From positions 62,001 through 126,000 of the IMG/VR virus record IMGVR_UViG_3300033571_018919: a DNA stretch of 64,000 nt. One strand, given 5' to 3'. A program made the translations under genes and the position numbers. Below the pieces are notes generated by a model that had not been told where the DNA came from, did not search any database, and worked only from the letters and a program-made list of their open reading frames with translations. This DNA is from a virus. The first letter of the stretch is position 1. Every line of letters begins with the position of its first letter. Shown piece by piece: positions 62,006 to 64,000 of the stretch.

Positions 62006-62034
62006 TTGACTATATAGATATCTTATTGTACAAT
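62006..62034 (+). promoter_or_regulatory. Sigma-70 promoter TTGACT-N17-TACAAT
   Basis: TTGACT (62006-62011) and TACAAT (62029-62034) are 17 nt apart, the optimal host spacing. It directs transcription rightward into the unit ending at the terminator at 62275-62307. Confidence 0.65.
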
Positions 62035-62040
62035 GTGTAC

Positions 62041-62307
62041 ATTGAAAATGCGTAAAAAAGCTAGATAATTTAAGCTTTTATTATGCCAGGACTAAATAAC
62101 TTTACTATGATGAACTTTACTTGTAAAAATACGATGCTGCATGAAGGGCTATGGTCAGTTTTAGCCATAGAGTCTTTTGCGCCTGTATATCCAACAAGTA
62201 TCCGTGGCACAAATGATAATCAAAGCGGCTACCGGGGAACGGAATAAACAAGTAACATTATAAAAGTTTATACGAACCCTGGAAATTTAAAATCTCCAGG
62301 GTTTTTT
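62041..62307 (+). ncRNA. Unassigned short transcript (ncRNA or tiny gene)
   Basis: A promoter at 62006 and a strong terminator at 62275-62307 define a transcript of about 265 nt. It holds hairpins (AAAAGCT/AGCTTTT at 62056-62079; CTATGG/CCATAG near 62149-62170). A 54-codon frame (62083-62247, MPGLNNFTMMNF...) is open inside, but without a ribosome-binding site, so I favour a non-coding RNA. It matches no RNA family I can recognise. Confidence 0.4.
62275..62307 (+). terminator. Rho-independent terminator
   Basis: The stem CCCTGGA (62277-62283) / TCCAGGG (62295-62301) is followed by six T (62302-62307). Confidence 0.85.
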
Positions 62308-62326
62308 GTTGCAGGAATACAACACT

Positions 62327-62485
62327 ATGATTGACAAAATAACAGAAAATGATATAAAATTCGGTTCGCTTGATAACAAAAAGTGGTATGAAGAACATGT
62401 GTTATCAAAAGAACAACTAGATTTGTTAATAAAAAACAAATTTGATAGGTATAAAAATTATCAAATAGACAAGGTTGATTGCTAA
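62327..62485 (+). CDS. Small hypothetical protein
   Basis: The 52-residue charged protein MIDKITENDIKFG... contains KKWYEEHVLSKEQLDLLI. A possible ribosome-binding site (AGGA) lies 10-11 nt upstream. It follows the terminator directly. Function is unknown, and the gene is only moderately supported. Confidence 0.5.
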   Translation: MIDKITENDIKFGSLDNKKWYEEHVLSKEQLDLLIKNKFDRYKNYQIDKVDC

Positions 62486-62751
62486 TTTTTATACAAGTGT
62501 TTAGAGAGAACGAGGCTCTTAGGTTCACTATAAAAAATCTTTAACGGGCGGACAGTATACATGAAGTATATGGCGAAAACATATATAGTAAGACTACTGG
62601 TTGGAACGTCGATTCTAACATAATGCGAGATAACTCGCATTATTCTAAAGCATACTCAGTGATATAGGGTACAGTCGGGATGCCGTAATGGATCCTTTTA
62701 GATGAGCGGTTCAACTCCGTTAATAGTATGTTTCAGAATAATAATTACAAT
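62486..62751 (+). other. Gene-free structured stretch before the tRNA array
   Basis: I find no credible coding frame. It contains a perfect 10-bp hairpin with ATAA loop (ATAATGCGAG/CTCGCATTAT, 62620-62643) and the tRNA-like element at 62648-62733. Possible processing signals or an unknown RNA. Confidence 0.4.
62648..62733 (+). ncRNA. tRNA-like element of unclear identity
   Basis: A closing stem AAGCATACT (62648-62656) / AGTATGTTT (62725-62733) encloses a T-arm-like hairpin AGCGG-TTCAACT-CCGTT (62705-62721). No regular anticodon arm or 3' CCA is visible and three extra bases separate T-arm and closing stem. It may be a decayed tRNA or another folded RNA. Confidence 0.3.
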
Positions 62752-62827
62752 TGGGGATTCGCCAAGTTGGTAAGGCACCGGATTTTGATTCCGGCATTCG
62801 GTGGTTCGAGTCCATCATCCCCAGCCA
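62752..62827 (+). tRNA. tRNA-Gln (TTG)
   Basis: Full cloverleaf with acceptor TGGGGAT/ATCCCCA, anticodon loop TTTTGAT (TTG), T-loop TTCGAGT, discriminator G and encoded CCA (62825-62827). Confidence 0.93.
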
Positions 62828-62829
62828 TT

Positions 62830-62906
62830 GCCCCAATAACTCAGTGGACTAGAGTACTGTGCTACGAACGCAGGAGTCGGAGGTTCGAATCCTTCTTGGG
62901 GTACCA
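62830..62906 (+). tRNA. tRNA-Arg (ACG)
   Basis: Acceptor GCCCCAA/TTGGGGT (G-U end pair), D-stem ACTC/GAGT, anticodon loop CTACGAA (ACG), T-loop TTCGAAT, encoded CCA. Wobble inosine at A34 would let it read CGN codons. Confidence 0.93.
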
Positions 62907-62912
62907 TTCTTG

Positions 62913-62941
62913 TTGACTAAATACGTTTGCTTGTTTAATAT
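62913..62941 (+). promoter_or_regulatory. Sigma-70 promoter TTGACT-N17-TAATAT for pqqA
   Basis: TTGACT (62913-62918) and TAATAT (62936-62941) are 17 nt apart. A late-type ACTAAATA (62916-62923) overlaps the -35 box. Transcription would start near 62948, about 20 nt before the pqqA start codon. Confidence 0.7.
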
Positions 62942-62966
62942 GAGCGTTCTTATACAGGAGGTAAAC

Positions 62967-63038
62967 ATGTGGACTAAACCTACAGCACAGGATATGCGTT
63001 TTGGTTTTGAAATCACTATGTATATTGCAAATCGCTAA
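62967..63038 (+). CDS. pqqA: Coenzyme PQQ precursor peptide PqqA
   Basis: This 23-residue peptide (MWTKPTAQDMRFGFEITMYI then ANR) matches bacterial PqqA, including the invariant Glu15 and Tyr19 (E-x-x-x-Y) that PqqE (a radical SAM enzyme) crosslinks to build pyrroloquinoline quinone. It has a consensus ribosome-binding site AGGAGGT (62956-62962), its own sigma-70 promoter and its own terminator (63057-63083), so it is a one-gene unit. No pqqB-E is seen in the window; host enzymes would process it. PQQ is the cofactor of methanol and glucose dehydrogenases. Confidence 0.9.
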   Translation: MWTKPTAQDMRFGFEITMYIANR

Positions 63039-63056
63039 TATACAACATTGATGGGC

Positions 63057-63083
63057 AAAAAGGTAGCTATGCTACCTTTTTTT
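63057..63083 (+). terminator. Rho-independent terminator after pqqA
   Basis: The stem AAGGTAGC/GCTACCTT with a TAT loop is followed by a run of seven T (63077-63083). Confidence 0.85.
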
Positions 63084-63085
63084 AC

Positions 63086-63161
63086 GGTAGAGTAGCATAG
63101 CGGCTAATGCGCCACCTTCATACGGTGTTTATCGTCAGTTCGAGTCTGACCTCTACTACCA
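63086..63161 (+). tRNA. tRNA-Met or Ile2 (CAT)
   Basis: Acceptor GGTAGAG/CTCTACT, D-stem GCAT/ATGC, anticodon loop TTCATAC (CAT), T-arm GTCAG-TTCGAGT-CTGAC, encoded CCA. A C-T mismatch closes the anticodon stem. Not an initiator type; elongator Met or lysidine-modified Ile cannot be separated here. Confidence 0.88.
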
Positions 63162-63175
63162 ATAAAGGAAATATT

Positions 63176-63328
63176 ATGCCAATGTATGAAACTACTGTTA
63201 GAACGCCGAGCGGCGAAGAAAAGAAAAGAATTTATGCGGATACACCGCAAGAGGCTAAAAAACTTTTTGAACAATTGTATGGTGGGCCTAGAGCAGTTCC
63301 ATATATACCAAAAATAGTACCAAGTTAG
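63176..63328 (+). CDS. Small hypothetical phage protein
   Basis: The 50-residue protein MPMYETTVRTPSGEEKKR... ends in AVPYIPKIVPS. A ribosome-binding site (AAAGGAA) is 6-8 nt upstream. The last base of its stop TAG (63328) is also the first base of the tRNA-Ala gene. It lies between tRNA genes; the function is unknown. Confidence 0.65.
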   Translation: MPMYETTVRTPSGEEKKRIYADTPQEAKKLFEQLYGGPRAVPYIPKIVPS

Positions 63329-63401
63329 GGGGATTAGTTAAATGGGATAACAACGGCTTTGCAAGCCGTGATTAACAGTTCGATTCTGTTATCCTCCACC
63401 A
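63328..63401 (+). tRNA. tRNA-Ala (TGC)
   Basis: Acceptor GGGGGAT/ATCCTCC with the G3-U70 pair that identifies alanine tRNAs, anticodon loop TTTGCAA (TGC), T-arm AACAG-TTCGATT-CTGTT, encoded CCA. Confidence 0.93.
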
Positions 63402-63412
63402 AAACATTCAAT

Positions 63413-63489
63413 GGTGATGGTAGCTCAGTTGGTAGAGTCCCGGATTGTGATTCCGGTCGTCGTGGGTTCGAGCCCCATCCTTCACCCCA
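63413..63489 (+). tRNA. tRNA-His (GTG)
   Basis: Has the His-specific extra 5' G (63413) opposite C73, anticodon loop TTGTGAT (GTG), T-arm GTGGG-TTCGAGC-CCCAT, encoded CCA. One T-T mismatch is present in the acceptor stem. Confidence 0.93.
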
Positions 63490-63492
63490 AAT

Positions 63493-63570
63493 ACCCTGAT
63501 GGCGAAATTGGTAGACGCACCAGTTTAAGGTACTGGATTGTTGAGAGTTCGAGTCTCTCTCAGGGCACCA
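63493..63570 (+). tRNA. tRNA-Leu-like (AAG) with short variable loop
   Basis: D-arm GCG...GACGC and anticodon arm CCAGT-TTAAGGT-ACTGG (AAG) are leucine-like. The T-arm GAGAG-TTCGAGT-CTCTC and CCA are normal. Variable loop is only 6 nt (ATTGTT), not the long arm of leucine tRNAs, and pair 1-72 is A-C. Confidence 0.8.
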
Positions 63571-63572
63571 AT

Positions 63573-63648
63573 GCCGTTCAAGCTAACCAAGTGGAAGCGT
63601 CTGTCTGAAGAACAGAATGGCCTGGAGCGTTACCAGGGGTCGGCACCA
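63573..63648 (+). tRNA. tRNA-Phe-like (GAA) with aberrant T-loop
   Basis: Anticodon arm TCTGT-CTGAAGA-ACAGA (GAA), acceptor GCCGTTC/GGTCGGC with a T-T mismatch, encoded CCA. The T-stem CCTGG/CCAGG is perfect but the loop is AGCGTTA, lacking TTC, and position 8 is A. It may be a decayed or unusual tRNA. Confidence 0.65.
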
Positions 63649-63652
63649 ATTT

Positions 63653-63681
63653 TTGACAAATATTAAATTATTTGTTATACT
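63653..63681 (+). promoter_or_regulatory. Consensus sigma-70 promoter TTGACA-N17-TATACT
   Basis: TTGACA (63653-63658) and TATACT (63676-63681) are spaced by 17 nt. The predicted start lies at the 5' end of the tRNA-Arg at 63686. Confidence 0.8.
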
Positions 63682-63685
63682 TGAT

Positions 63686-63760
63686 GAGTCCTTAGTCTAA
63701 TGGATAAGATACTGCATTCCGATTGCATTGATGCAGGTTCGATTCCTGCAGGACTTACCA
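63686..63760 (+). tRNA. tRNA-Arg (CCG)
   Basis: Acceptor GAGTCCT/AGGACTT, D-stem GTCT/AGAT, anticodon loop TTCCGAT (CCG), T-arm GCAGG-TTCGATT-CCTGC, encoded CCA. Confidence 0.9.
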
Positions 63761-63762
63761 AA

Positions 63763-63770
63763 AGTAAATA
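63763..63770 (+). promoter_or_regulatory. Late promoter-like box AGTAAATA
   Basis: The box lies 22 nt before the ATG at 63793, with a ribosome-binding site (TAGGAGA) in between. Confidence 0.35.
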
Positions 63771-63792
63771 CTATTTTATATAGGAGATTAAA

Positions 63793-64000
63793 ATGTCTGT
63801 CTTAGCTTTGGATATCACAGGAATCCCTAGACAATGGGTTTCAAACGATATTGCAATCACTTACCATGCAAAAGAGATGGTAGCATGGAGTATTGGTGAA
63901 ATTGTTGCACGTTATCGTGGTGGCATTCAAAATAATGGCAAAATGAGTTATCTTGAAACTCCTAGTATTATTGCCATTAAAGGACATGGTTTTGATCCTA
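63793..64000 (+). CDS. HNH endonuclease-like protein (partial, runs off the window)
   Basis: The 69 visible residues (MSVLALDITGIPRQWVSNDI then AITYHAKEMVAWSIGE and SYLETPSIIAIKG) resemble the N-terminal region of phage HNH endonucleases; the HNH motif itself would lie beyond the window. A ribosome-binding site TAGGAGA is present. The call rests on the opening only. Confidence 0.4.
   Translation, partial: MSVLALDITGIPRQWVSNDIAITYHAKEMVAWSIGEIVARYRGGIQNNGKMSYLETPSIIAIKGHGFDP

Noticed and set aside
62083-62247. 54-codon gene
   Set aside because: It has no ribosome-binding site and no recognisable protein features; I list the locus as a transcript of unknown type instead.
62411-62608. Minus-strand small open frames near the tRNA array
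   Set aside because: No promoter or ribosome-binding site; overlaps a better plus-strand small gene and a structured stretch.
62486-62751. Possible tmRNA or group I intron
   Set aside because: No tag-peptide frame, no tmRNA acceptor/T-arm layout with CCA, and none of the intron core pairings could be found with confidence.

Overview
The window looks like part of an AT-rich genome of a T4-like tailed phage (myovirus type). The supporting signs are a giant repeat-built fibre gene, a PAAR spike-tip gene, a secreted SleB-type cell-wall hydrolase, class I ribonucleotide reductase (nrdA/nrdB) with glutaredoxin, T4-type late promoter boxes (TATAAATA and close variants) in front of most transcription units, and a tRNA array. 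The host is not shown directly. A perfect small pqqA gene, which encodes the PQQ precursor peptide, points to a PQQ-making host; an aquatic methylotroph such as a Methylophilaceae bacterium is an inference, not an observation.

Layout. 1-13641: the end of one RCC1-repeat gene, then a 4525-residue RCC1/LamG-like protein. 13702-20946: a sugar and surface-glycan set (glycosyltransferases, methyltransferases, a split HldE-like heptose kinase/adenylyltransferase pair, a cupin). 21372-25701: nrdA, a conserved unknown, nrdB, glutaredoxin. 25701-28929: small conserved protein, PAAR protein, large probable virion protein, SleB-type hydrolase. 28983-29979: small membrane protein, IscU, small protein, IscA (Fe-S cluster assembly). 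30000-61969: an accessory island on both strands with 13 radical SAM genes, six 2-oxoglutarate-oxygenase-like genes, methyltransferases, two PLP-enzyme-like genes, a QueC-like ATP-pyrophosphatase, an SGNH-like hydrolase, a GSCFA protein, two kinase-like proteins and a duplicated glycosyltransferase-like protein. 62006-64000: host-type sigma-70 promoters, small transcription units, eight tRNA genes, pqqA, and the start of an HNH-like gene.

How it may work together. Each radical SAM protein carries the CxxxCxxC motif for a 4Fe-4S cluster, so the upstream IscU/IscA pair could supply clusters for an unusually heavy Fe-S load. Methyltransferases, oxygenases, PLP enzymes and sugar genes next to them suggest a pathway that builds or decorates a complex molecule (surface glycan, lipid, nucleotide or peptide); the product cannot be read from sequence. 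The transcription units of the island begin with a late-promoter box that ends only 4-5 nt before the start codon in nine of ten cases, predicting leaderless late mRNAs. pqqA sits apart from the island, between tRNA genes, with its own sigma-70 promoter, strong ribosome-binding site and terminator, and would feed the host PQQ pathway.
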